Assembly (NCBI RefSeq): GCF_027924405.1
Contig: NZ_AP026978.1
Span: 7,367,166-7,431,165, forward strand
DNA length: 64,000 nt
Source: Nocardia sputorum
GTDB lineage: Bacteria; Actinomycetota; Actinomycetes; Mycobacteriales; Mycobacteriaceae
Direction: 5' to 3'
Position numbers and translations under genes: made by a program. The notes beneath the pieces were generated by a model, which did no database searches, was not told the origin of the DNA, and saw only the letters and a list, made by a program, of their open reading frames with translations. This document shows positions 55,368-64,000 of this stretch, piece after piece (position 1 is the stretch's first letter; each line of letters begins with the position of its first letter).

Positions 55368-55610
55368 TCAGCTCGCGCGGGCCACGTCCATCTCCTCGCC
55401 GCGAGAGCGGCGCCTGCGCATCCGGGCCACGGCAGCGGGCAGACCGAGCTTCGTCAGCTCTTTCACCTCGGCGTTACTTGCCTTGTCCAGGTACTGCTGA
55501 ACCTCTTCGTCGGGTTCGAGAAGCTTGCGGAGCCGATTCTCGACCCGCTCCATGCCCAGTGCGAACAGCATCAGCACCACTGGGAAGAGCACCACAGCGA
55601 GTCCTTGCAT
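55368..55610 (-). CDS. Small membrane protein (Rv3675-like)
   Basis: An 80-residue protein with one N-terminal membrane segment ([20 protein letters not shown]) and a charged cytoplasmic tail ([20 protein letters not shown], then a basic [11 protein letters not shown] end). A small gene of this kind lies beside crp in mycobacteria. The ATG is at 55608-55610. It is upstream of crp on the same strand and divergent from nth. Function unknown. Confidence 0.72.
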   Translation of the reverse strand: MQGLAVVLFPVVLMLFALGMERVENRLRKLLEPDEEVQQYLDKASNAEVKELTKLGLPAAVARMRRRRSRGEEMDVARAS

Positions 55611-55701
55611 GACGAGCAGTAAACACCGTCGAGGTCTCAGATGGAACACGGCAACTGAACTGGAAGGGCAACGTTGTCTGCCGGTTCCGTATGGTGGACG
55701 C

Positions 55702-56535
55702 GTGCGCGTCTCCCCTTCTACCGCCTCCGGGAACGGGCTTCCGCCCGGCTCCGAGCCCTCCGAAACGCCGCAGACCGCCGCCGCGGCTCCGCAACGGAAA
55801 ACCAGGGCGCGACAGGCGGAAACCCGGCTCGGGCTGGTCCGCCGTGCGCGCCGGATGAACCGGGAGTTGGCGACCGCCTTCCCCGACGCGCACTGTGAGC
55901 TGGATTTCACCACACCGCTCGAATTGGCGGTGGCGACAATACTTTCGGCGCAGTGCACCGACGAGCGGGTGAATCTCACCACGCCTGCTCTGTTCGCCCG
56001 GTACCCGGACGCCCGTGCCTATGCCGAGGCAAACCGCGCGGAGCTGGAGGAATACATCCGGCCGACCGGCTTCTTCCGGAACAAAGCATCCTCGCTGATC
56101 GGGCTCGGCCAGGCGTTGCTGGAACGTCACGACGGTGAGTTGCCTCACACCCTGACCGAACTCGTGCAATTGCCCGGCATCGGGCGCAAGACCGCCAACG
56201 TCATCCTCGGCAACGCGTTCGGCGTGCCCGGCATCACGGTCGACACCCATTTCGGCCGTCTGGTGCGCCGCTGGGGCTGGACCGACGAGGAAGACCCGGT
56301 CAAGGTCGAGCACATCGTCGGCGCGCTGATCGAGCGCAAGGAATGGACGATGCTCTCGCACCGGGTGATCTTCCACGGACGGCGCGTCTGCCATTCCCGC
56401 AAGCCCGCGTGCGGCGCGTGCGTCCTGGTCAAAGACTGCCCGTCGTTCGGGATCGGGCCCACCGATCCGGAGGCGGCGGCCAAGCTGGTGAAGGGGCCGG
56501 AGCGGGACCACCTGCTCGAGCTGGTGGGCCGGTGA
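55702..56535 (+). CDS. nth: Endonuclease III
   Basis: A 277-residue DNA glycosylase/AP lyase that removes oxidised pyrimidines. It has the helix-hairpin-helix [18 protein letters not shown] with the catalytic lysine, the catalytic aspartate in [13 protein letters not shown], and an iron-sulfur cluster loop of four cysteines ([17 protein letters not shown], Cx6Cx2Cx5C). The first ~45 residues are a low-complexity extension. The GTG at 55702 is chosen because a TATGGT box ends a few bases before it (leaderless type). The next gene overlaps it by 4 bases. Confidence 0.93.
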   Translation: MRVSPSTASGNGLPPGSEPSETPQTAAAAPQRKTRARQAETRLGLVRRARRMNRELATAFPDAHCELDFTTPLELAVATILSAQCTDERVNLTTPALFARYPDARAYAEANRAELEEYIRPTGFFRNKASSLIGLGQALLERHDGELPHTLTELVQLPGIGRKTANVILGNAFGVPGITVDTHFGRLVRRWGWTDEEDPVKVEHIVGALIERKEWTMLSHRVIFHGRRVCHSRKPACGACVLVKDCPSFGIGPTDPEAAAKLVKGPERDHLLELVGR

Positions 56536-57176
56536 GTTCGGAGCCCTCGGGCCGAAGGAGTGCGGGAAATGCGTGGCGCTGGGCGCTTGCCGGTCTGATC
56601 GTGGTGGTGGCGCTGGCCGTCGCGGTGTGGCCGCGCGGGGAGGACGAGCCGCAGGCGCCGCGGTCTTCTCCCATCGCCTCCGGTGTTTCCGATGACCTGC
56701 GCGCTGCCGCACGTTTGCCGGATTGCCCGGCCGGCGCCGCGAACGGGAACGGCCCGCTGGCCGGGATAACCGTGGAATGCCTGGCGAACGGCCGTTCGGT
56801 GGATCTGGCCGCCGCGCTGGCGGGCAAACCCGCCCTGCTGAACCTGTGGGCCTACTGGTGCGCACCGTGCGCCCAGGAGTTGCCGTATTTGCAGCAATAC
56901 GCCCAACGCGCCGGGAACGCGATTACCGTGCTGACCGTGCACAGCGACCCTGATGAAGCCAAAGCACTGTCCCGGCTGCGTGGACTGGATGTGCGGTTGC
57001 CCGGCGTGCTCGACGCCGACGCGCGAGTGCGCGCGGCGGTCGGCGCCCCGGCGGTGCTGCCGATCTCGGTGCTGGTGCGCGCCGACGGCTCGATCGCCGA
57101 TGTCGTGGTGCGAGCATTCGACGGGGTGGATGACATCGCGGATACCGTCGCGGGCAAGCTCGGAGTGGCCGAGTGA
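56532..57176 (+). CDS. Membrane-anchored thioredoxin-like protein (TlpA/ResA type)
   Basis: A 214-residue protein with an N-terminal membrane anchor ([19 protein letters not shown]) and an extracytoplasmic thioredoxin fold carrying the redox motif WCAPC in [19 protein letters not shown]. The cis-proline region is [11 protein letters not shown]. It probably reduces disulfides or apocytochromes outside the membrane. Its GTG start overlaps the nth stop (GTGA), as in the mycobacterial order Rv3674c-Rv3673c. Confidence 0.88.
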   Translation: MSSEPSGRRSAGNAWRWALAGLIVVVALAVAVWPRGEDEPQAPRSSPIASGVSDDLRAAARLPDCPAGAANGNGPLAGITVECLANGRSVDLAAALAGKPALLNLWAYWCAPCAQELPYLQQYAQRAGNAITVLTVHSDPDEAKALSRLRGLDVRLPGVLDADARVRAAVGAPAVLPISVLVRADGSIADVVVRAFDGVDDIADTVAGKLGVAE

Positions 57177-57261
57177 CAATGCGGGTGGATGATTCGATGG
57201 TGGAGGTGACGGTGCGGGCGTGCACGCGGGTCGGTGGGCGAATGCGCGGGGGAGGTGCGCG

Positions 57262-57978
57262 ATGACCATCGAGATGCCGCCCGACATCCCGGGTTGGCTG
57301 ACCCGCTCGGCCGAACCGGCCACCGACAGCGCCGACACCCTGACCAGGGCGCGTGCGTTGCGGCGCGCCATGACCGTGACCTCCAAGCCGCGGCAAGCGG
57401 CGGTGCTCGTGCTGTTCGGCGGCTCACCTCAGCCGGATCCGGCTGCGCCCGGCGGACTGCCCGCCGACGCGGAGGTGCTGCTGACCCAGCGTGCCTCCAC
57501 CATGCGCCAGCATCGTGGCCAAGTGGCTTTCCCCGGCGGCGCGATGGATCCGGGCGACGCCGGTCCGATCGATACCGCGCTGCGGGAGGCGTGCGAAGAG
57601 ACCGGCCTCGATCGTTCCGGCGTGGAACCGTTCGCGGTGCTGCCGGAAATGTTCGTGCCGGTGTCCCGTTTCGACGTGACGCCGGTTCTCGCGTACTGGC
57701 GCACGCCCGGCGCGGTGCGGGTAGTCGACGAGAGCGAGACCGAGCGGGTCGTGCGCGTACCGCTCGCGCAGCTGCTGGATCCGGCCAACCGCTTCGTGGT
57801 CCGCAGTCACCTGGGGTATCAGAGCCCGGCGTTCCAAGTGGACGGGATGTTGGTCTGGGGCCTCACCGCAGGCATTCTCGCCGGGATCAGCAAGGCCTCC
57901 GGCTGGGATCGCGAGTGGGATCACGAAGACGTCCGTGACCTGGAGACCGCGCTCGCCGCCGTGGGGATGACGTTATGA
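57262..57978 (+). CDS. Nudix hydrolase (CoA pyrophosphatase type)
   Basis: A 238-residue Nudix enzyme. The Nudix box reads GGAMDPGDAGPIDTALREAC then EETGLD, with LLTQRASTMRQHRGQVAFPG just before it; that LxxRxxxxxxHxGQVAFPGG pattern is the mark of CoA pyrophosphatases (NudL/CoAse). The position of the first Nudix glutamate is aspartate. GGAGG precedes the ATG at 57262. It overlaps marP by 4 bases (ATGA), as in mycobacteria. Confidence 0.9.
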   Translation: MTIEMPPDIPGWLTRSAEPATDSADTLTRARALRRAMTVTSKPRQAAVLVLFGGSPQPDPAAPGGLPADAEVLLTQRASTMRQHRGQVAFPGGAMDPGDAGPIDTALREACEETGLDRSGVEPFAVLPEMFVPVSRFDVTPVLAYWRTPGAVRVVDESETERVVRVPLAQLLDPANRFVVRSHLGYQSPAFQVDGMLVWGLTAGILAGISKASGWDREWDHEDVRDLETALAAVGMTL

Positions 57979-59168
57979 GCTCGTCGGCCTGGCTCGACAT
58001 CGCCGTCGTGCTGCTGGCGCTGCTGGCCGCCTCCTCCGGGTGGCGGCAGGGCGCGGTGGCCTCCGCGCTGGCCTTCCTCGGCGTGGTGCTCGGCGCGGTC
58101 GCGGGCATCCTGATCGCGCCGCACATCCTGGTGCACGTCGACGAGGGCCGCACCCGGGTGCTCACCGGCGTGCTGCTCATCGTGATGCTGGTGATCGTCG
58201 GCGAAGTCGCGGGCATGGTGCTGGGGCGCGCCGCCCGCAGCGGCATGCGTCATCCGTTCACGCGGAGTGTGGACAGTGCGGTGGGCGCGGTGTTGCAGGC
58301 GGTCGCCGTGCTGGTCACCGCGTGGCTGCTGGCGCTGCCGCTGGCCACCTCCTCGCAGCCGGCCATCGCGACCGCGATCAACGGCTCACGGGTGCTCGCC
58401 GACGTCAACGACGTCGCGCCGAACTGGCTACGCAAGCTGCCCAACGAGTTCTCCAAACTGCTGAACACCTCCGGCCTGCCGGACGTGATCGGGCCGTTCG
58501 GGCGGGCGCCGATCGCGGCCGTGGAGCCTCCGGATGCGAGCGTGCTGGCCAGCCCGGTCGCCGCCTCGTTGCAACAGAGTGTGCTGCGCATCCGCGGTGT
58601 CGCGCCGAGTTGCCAGCGTGCGCTGGAGGGCTCGGGTTTCGTGATCGCGCCGGAGCGCGTGATGACCAACGCCCACGTCGTCGCGGGCACAACGAGCGTC
58701 GATGTGGACACGGCCAGCGGTTCGCTGCCTGCCTCGGTGGTGCTCTTCGACCCGTTCACGGATGTCGCGGTGCTCGCGGTGCCCGGACTCACCGCTCCGG
58801 TCGTTCCGCAGGCGCCGGCGCCTGCCCGTACCGGTGAGAGCGCCATCGTGCTCGGCTACCCGGGGGGCGGCCGGTACACCGCGAGCGCGGCTCGCATACG
58901 CGAGACCCTGGATCTGACCGGACCCAACATCTATCGTGACGGCACGGTGAAGCGTGAGGTGTACACGGTGCGCGGGCTCGTCCAAGCGGGCAATTCCGGT
59001 GGGCCACTGGTGGATACCCAGGGGCAGGTACTCGGAGTGGTCTTCGGTGCGGCGGTGACCGACAACGACACCGGTTATGTCCTCACGCTCAACGAAGTCC
59101 GTTCCGAACTCGCCGCCTCGCAGCGTTCCGACGCTCCGGTGGCCACAGGAGCGTGCGTACTCAGCTGA
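57975..59168 (+). CDS. marP: Membrane-bound periplasmic serine protease MarP
   Basis: A 397-residue protease. Four membrane segments of the colicin-V-production-like type fill residues 1-125; the rest is a trypsin-like periplasmic domain with histidine in MTNAHVVAGTTS, aspartate in DPFTDVAVLAV and serine in QAGNSGGPLVDTQG. Two cysteines (APSCQRALEGS and the C-terminal TGACVLS) fit the disulfide that controls MarP of M. tuberculosis, which keeps the cytoplasm neutral in acid. Its start overlaps the Nudix stop. Confidence 0.93.
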   Translation: MSSSAWLDIAVVLLALLAASSGWRQGAVASALAFLGVVLGAVAGILIAPHILVHVDEGRTRVLTGVLLIVMLVIVGEVAGMVLGRAARSGMRHPFTRSVDSAVGAVLQAVAVLVTAWLLALPLATSSQPAIATAINGSRVLADVNDVAPNWLRKLPNEFSKLLNTSGLPDVIGPFGRAPIAAVEPPDASVLASPVAASLQQSVLRIRGVAPSCQRALEGSGFVIAPERVMTNAHVVAGTTSVDVDTASGSLPASVVLFDPFTDVAVLAVPGLTAPVVPQAPAPARTGESAIVLGYPGGGRYTASAARIRETLDLTGPNIYRDGTVKREVYTVRGLVQAGNSGGPLVDTQGQVLGVVFGAAVTDNDTGYVLTLNEVRSELAASQRSDAPVATGACVLS

Positions 59169-59199
59169 TCCGGCGCGTGCTTGTCGGGAACAGCGCGAC

Positions 59200-59229
59200 G
59201 CCCCGGTCACGCGACTGCGTGGCCGGGGC
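59200..59229. terminator. Bidirectional terminator
   Basis: 13-pair stem: GCCCCGG (59200-59206) with CCGGGGC (59223-59229), a G-U pair, then CACGC with GCGTG and loop GACT, between convergent marP and ephE. Confidence 0.8.
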
Positions 59230-59231
59230 AC

Positions 59232-60167
59232 TCAGGCGAGCAGCTTGGACAGTTCCTTCGTCACGGCGTCCGGGTTCTCCTGGTGTGCGAAGTGCCCGGC
59301 CGCCGGGATGCCGGCCAGCCGCCGTTCCGGCGACAGATGCGGGTCGCGGCGAAAGGTCCCCGGCAGCACGTAGGGGTCCAGTTCGCCGCGCATGGCCAGT
59401 ACCGGGATGTGCACGGGTTCGCGCATGGTCGCCATGAACCGGCGACCGTCCGGGCGCCACTGACTGCGGAAGGCCCAGCGCTGGTACTCCAGCGCACAAT
59501 GCGCGGCGCCGGGGATCCGGATCGCCGAACGCATCCGCTGTGCGGTGTCGACGAATTCGGCGGTGCCCGCCCATCCCGCGCTCACCCGCCGGCGCAACAG
59601 CCGTTCGACTTCGAAGCCGTCGGCGGTAGTCAGCAAGTGCTCGCCGTACCAGGGGGGCTGGTAGCGGAGGAAGTTCGGCAGCCAGGCCGCGCGCTGGCGG
59701 CGGTTGCGCAGCACGGAACTCTTCAGCGCCGACGGATGCGGCGAGCCGACCAGGGCGATCGAGCGAACCAGTCGTGGATGCAGCACCGCGGTGGTCCAGC
59801 AGACCAGTCCGCCTTCGGCGTGCCCCGCCAGCGTCGCCTCGGTGTAGCCGAGCGCCCGGATGAGCCCGGCGACGTCACCGGCGAGCGTCCAGCCGTCGTA
59901 ACCGCGCGGCGGCTTGTCGCTGTCGCCGTAGCCGCGCAGGTCGACAGCCACGGCGCGGTAGCCGAGTTCGGCCAGGCCGGTCAGTTGGTGCCGCCAGGAC
60001 CACCAGAAGTCGGCGAAGCCGTGCAGCAGCACGACCAGCGGCGCATCGGACCGCTCCGGCGCCGCGTCCACGACGTGGAATCGAATGCCGTTGGCGTGCA
60101 CGTCCCGATGTGTCCACGGTCCGTCGTAACGGACGCTGGACGGATCCGGAAGCAAGTTCGCCGACAC
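59232..60167 (-). CDS. ephE: EphE-like alpha/beta hydrolase with altered nucleophile
   Basis: A 311-residue alpha/beta-hydrolase-fold protein, at the place of ephE in mycobacteria. The oxyanion region is VVLLHGFADFWWSW and the strand after it AVAVDLRGYGDSDKPPRGYD, typical of epoxide hydrolases. At the nucleophile elbow the sequence is LAGHAEGGLVCW: alanine stands where epoxide hydrolases have aspartate. The usual histidine (AAGHFAHQENPD) is kept. It may therefore be catalytically impaired, or use a different residue such as the next glutamate. The gene is 45 bases downstream of a holin-family gene. Confidence 0.82.
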   Translation of the reverse strand: MSANLLPDPSSVRYDGPWTHRDVHANGIRFHVVDAAPERSDAPLVVLLHGFADFWWSWRHQLTGLAELGYRAVAVDLRGYGDSDKPPRGYDGWTLAGDVAGLIRALGYTEATLAGHAEGGLVCWTTAVLHPRLVRSIALVGSPHPSALKSSVLRNRRQRAAWLPNFLRYQPPWYGEHLLTTADGFEVERLLRRRVSAGWAGTAEFVDTAQRMRSAIRIPGAAHCALEYQRWAFRSQWRPDGRRFMATMREPVHIPVLAMRGELDPYVLPGTFRRDPHLSPERRLAGIPAAGHFAHQENPDAVTKELSKLLA

Positions 60168-60212
60168 GCCGATCGAGCCTAGTAGCCGCCGTACCGGCGC
60201 GCGCAGGCGCGC

Positions 60213-60719
60213 CTAGGAAGCCGGCTTCTGCAGCGCGAGACGGTCCTCGTGCGCGGCCGGGCCCAAGCCGTGCGGCAGTACCGTGCGCGCCTGCTTGAGC
60301 GAGTCGATCGTCTTCTCCGGCGCGCGCAGTTTCTTCACTCGCCGGTAGCCGAGGAACGCCAGCACCGCGGTGGCCACGACCATCAGCAGGAAGACGATCA
60401 GGAAGGCGGCCCAGCGGGCCAGCCACACGTCGAGCAGTTCGCCGAGGAAGAAGAAAAAGAAGAAGGTGCTGAACAGCAGCACGGTGAGCGCGAGGATGAA
60501 GTAGACGCTGCCCTGCAGGCCCTTCTTGATCTCCCCGGTGACCTCGGCCTTGGCCAGTTCGACCTCGGCGCGGACCAGGGTGGACATCTGCTCGGCGGCG
60601 TCGCGGACCAGGGTCCCGAAGCTCGCCGAGCCGAGCGGATCGGCGTCCGTGAGGGGAATGGAGGTGACCGTACGACCGCGCTCCGCGTCGCTCCCGTTAC
60701 CGCCGTGGTTGAAACTCAC
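60213..60719 (-). CDS. Phage holin-family (Actinobacterial Holin-X type) membrane protein
   Basis: A 168-residue protein. A soluble N-terminus and amphipathic helix (LVRDAAEQMSTLVRAEVELA KAEVT region near residue 38) lead to two membrane segments: VYFILALTVLLFSTFFFFFF and AFLIVFLLMVVATAVLAFLG. This is the pattern of the Holin-X/phage-holin superfamily III proteins found in chromosomes; there is no prophage here. The GTG start is at 60717-60719. In mycobacteria the same gene sits beside ephE (Rv3669). Confidence 0.85.
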   Translation of the reverse strand: MSFNHGGNGSDAERGRTVTSIPLTDADPLGSASFGTLVRDAAEQMSTLVRAEVELAKAEVTGEIKKGLQGSVYFILALTVLLFSTFFFFFFLGELLDVWLARWAAFLIVFLLMVVATAVLAFLGYRRVKKLRAPEKTIDSLKQARTVLPHGLGPAAHEDRLALQKPAS

Positions 60720-60752
60720 TTGGTCGACCCTTCTCCCTGTCCCGGCACTGCT

Positions 60753-62057
60753 TCAACTCCCGTTCGATCGGCGGCGCTCCCGGTGCCCTCCGTGGTCACG
60801 CAGGCTACCGCCTCCGGGCGGATCGCTCGCGCCGCCATGTTGTTCACGTTCTAGCGCACGGGCGTCCCGCCGAGCCTGGTGGACACGCCCACGCCGCAAC
60901 AGTAGCGCCGAACCGGCGAGCGACGCCGCCATTGATGTGACCAACACGGCGGCCTTCGCCAACTCGACGGCCGACCCGTCCGCGACATCGGCGAGCGCGA
61001 GTTCCGCCACGAGAAGGCTAACCGTGAAGCCGATCGCGCCGAGCACCGACAGGGCGAACATGTCCCGCCAGCCGAGTTCGCTCGGGCGCGTCGCCACGCC
61101 CAACCGGATTGCCACCCAGCTCATCCCGAAAATGCCGAGAGGTTTGCCCACCAGGAGGCCGAGAATCACGGCGAGCGCGAGCCGGTCGGTGGCCAACTCG
61201 CCGAACACTGTGAGATTCAACGGAACTCCGGCGGCGAACAGGGCGAACAGCGGGACGCACAATCCGGCGGAGACCGGCTGGAAAAGGTGCTCGAGCCGGG
61301 TGGCGGGCGCGTCTCGCTCACCGGGATCCGGGCGCACCCGGGTGAGCAAGCCGAGCGCGACGCCGGCCAGGGTGGGATGGATGCCTGCTTCGTGCAGCGC
61401 GTACCAGGACAGCAACGCCAGCGGGACGTACAGCAACGGCGTGCCGATGCGCGCGCGTTGCCCCAGCGCCCACCCGGCGAAGCACGCCGCGGCTACGAGC
61501 AACCACAGCAGCGACACCCCCGCCGTGAACAACACCGCGATCAGGACGATCGCCATGAGGTCGTCGACCACGGCGAGACTGAGCAGGAAGACGCGCGCGC
61601 CCGTGGGGATGCGCGAACCGGTCATGGCGAGCACGGCGAGCGCGAACGCGATGTCGGTGGCGACGGGGATGGCCCAGCCGCGCTCCATGCCGGGCAGGCC
61701 GAAGCCGACGATCGCCGCGATCAGCGCGGGGGTTACCACGCCACCGATCGCAGCGATGACCGGCAACGTGGCGCGTCTGCGATCGGCGAGTTCGCCGACC
61801 ACCAGCTCGCGTTTGAGTTCCAGACCGGCGACGAAGAAGAACACCGCGAGCAGACCGTCCGCGGTCCAGTCCGCCAGGGTCAGTTCCAGGTGCAGCGGCG
61901 GGATGGCGACGACCGTCTCGGTCATCGTCAGATAGCTCGCGCCCCACGGCGAGTTCACCCAGAGCAACGCGATCGCCGCCGCGATCAGAAGCAATGCGCC
62001 GCCGACGGTTTCCGTGCGGAGGTAGCGGGACAGTTCCGAGCGCACTTGCGTGATCAC
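60753..62057 (-). CDS. nhaA: Na+/H+ antiporter NhaA
   Basis: A 434-residue antiporter with about twelve membrane segments that exports sodium in exchange for protons. Signatures are SPWGASYLTM, DGLLAVFFFVAGLELKRELV, WAIPVATDIAFALAVLAMTG (with the two-aspartate site completed by VFLLSLAVVDDLMAIVLIAV), and FALSVLGAIGFTVSLLVAEL near the end. The GTG at 62055-62057 follows AAAGG and gives the usual N-terminus. It lies between the holin and acs genes, where I remember a protease gene in M. tuberculosis. Confidence 0.95.
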   Translation of the reverse strand: MITQVRSELSRYLRTETVGGALLLIAAAIALLWVNSPWGASYLTMTETVVAIPPLHLELTLADWTADGLLAVFFFVAGLELKRELVVGELADRRRATLPVIAAIGGVVTPALIAAIVGFGLPGMERGWAIPVATDIAFALAVLAMTGSRIPTGARVFLLSLAVVDDLMAIVLIAVLFTAGVSLLWLLVAAACFAGWALGQRARIGTPLLYVPLALLSWYALHEAGIHPTLAGVALGLLTRVRPDPGERDAPATRLEHLFQPVSAGLCVPLFALFAAGVPLNLTVFGELATDRLALAVILGLLVGKPLGIFGMSWVAIRLGVATRPSELGWRDMFALSVLGAIGFTVSLLVAELALADVADGSAVELAKAAVLVTSMAASLAGSALLLRRGRVHQARRDARALEREQHGGASDPPGGGSLRDHGGHRERRRSNGS

Positions 62058-62223
62058 GGGAAACCTTTCGGGCGGCGTGCGGGCACTGCGGCGGCACACC
62101 CACCGGAGCCGGCTCAACGGGTACACGGCCGCGCGCCGACCAGACTTCCCGGCACACCTCACGCAATCTTAACGGGTGCGGCCGATGACGGAGCCCGTCA
62201 CCGGCCGCGTCCGGCGCTGCGGG

Positions 62224-64000
<1,777 letters not shown>

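Noticed and set aside
60213..60719. Holin-like gene as sign of a prophage
   Set aside because: It belongs to the chromosomal Holin-X type found beside ephE in mycobacteria, and no other phage gene is present.

Overview
This window is chromosomal DNA of a high-GC mycolic-acid actinobacterium. It is most likely a Nocardia, or a close relative in Rhodococcus or Gordonia. The reasons are very strong G/C at third codon positions, many GTG starts, a WhiB regulator, a class A beta-lactamase of the Nocardia type, and gene content and order recalled from the Mycobacterium tuberculosis stretch between Rv3712 and Rv3667. No plasmid, prophage, insertion sequence or CRISPR array was seen. Names come from reading protein motifs; no database search was run.

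1-10 kb: 3' part of murT (peptidoglycan amidation, with a degraded zinc ribbon), an FMN flavoprotein, a small lower-GC two-gene unit (cold-shock-like protein plus secreted protein), a Tat-exported FAD oxidoreductase, a divergent EamA exporter / LysR pair, an orphan proline-rich ParA/MinD ATPase, and leuA with a leucine-rich leader peptide and hairpin.

10-25 kb: TauE/SafE exporter, exported tripeptidyl-peptidase-like hydrolase, exported cholesterol-oxidase-type GMC enzyme, voltage-sensor-like membrane protein, LtrA, several small proteins, then the lysC-asd operon (aspartate pathway to lysine, diaminopimelate, methionine and threonine), a TetR/NTF2 divergent pair, a class IV aminotransferase and a secreted serine hydrolase.

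25-39.8 kb is the most accessory part: an intergenic tandem 81-bp repeat, a furA-katA peroxide-defence operon with a probable leaderless promoter, a class A beta-lactamase lipoprotein, a 19-residue hydrophobic peptide gene, a strongly structured RNA-like segment ahead of a P450-TetR operon, an FAD monooxygenase with an operator array, and a GntR-urea carboxylase-allophanate hydrolase operon for ATP-dependent urea breakdown.

39.8-46 kb: secreted protein, two SDR proteins (one lacking its catalytic residues), two unknown genes beside tRNA-Pro, and a membrane protein whose cytoplasmic tail is made of repeated short motifs.

46-64 kb matches the mycobacterial ponA2-whiB4-ArsA pair-RidA-MBL-crp-nth-thioredoxin-Nudix-marP-ephE-holin-acs block. 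These genes serve cell-wall synthesis, redox sensing, cAMP regulation, DNA repair, periplasmic acid defence and acetate activation. nhaA lies where I remember a protease gene in M. tuberculosis. A palindrome-rich repeat mosaic fills the gap between the ArsA pair and the RidA operon. Most convergent gene pairs are separated by perfect hairpins that look like bidirectional terminators.
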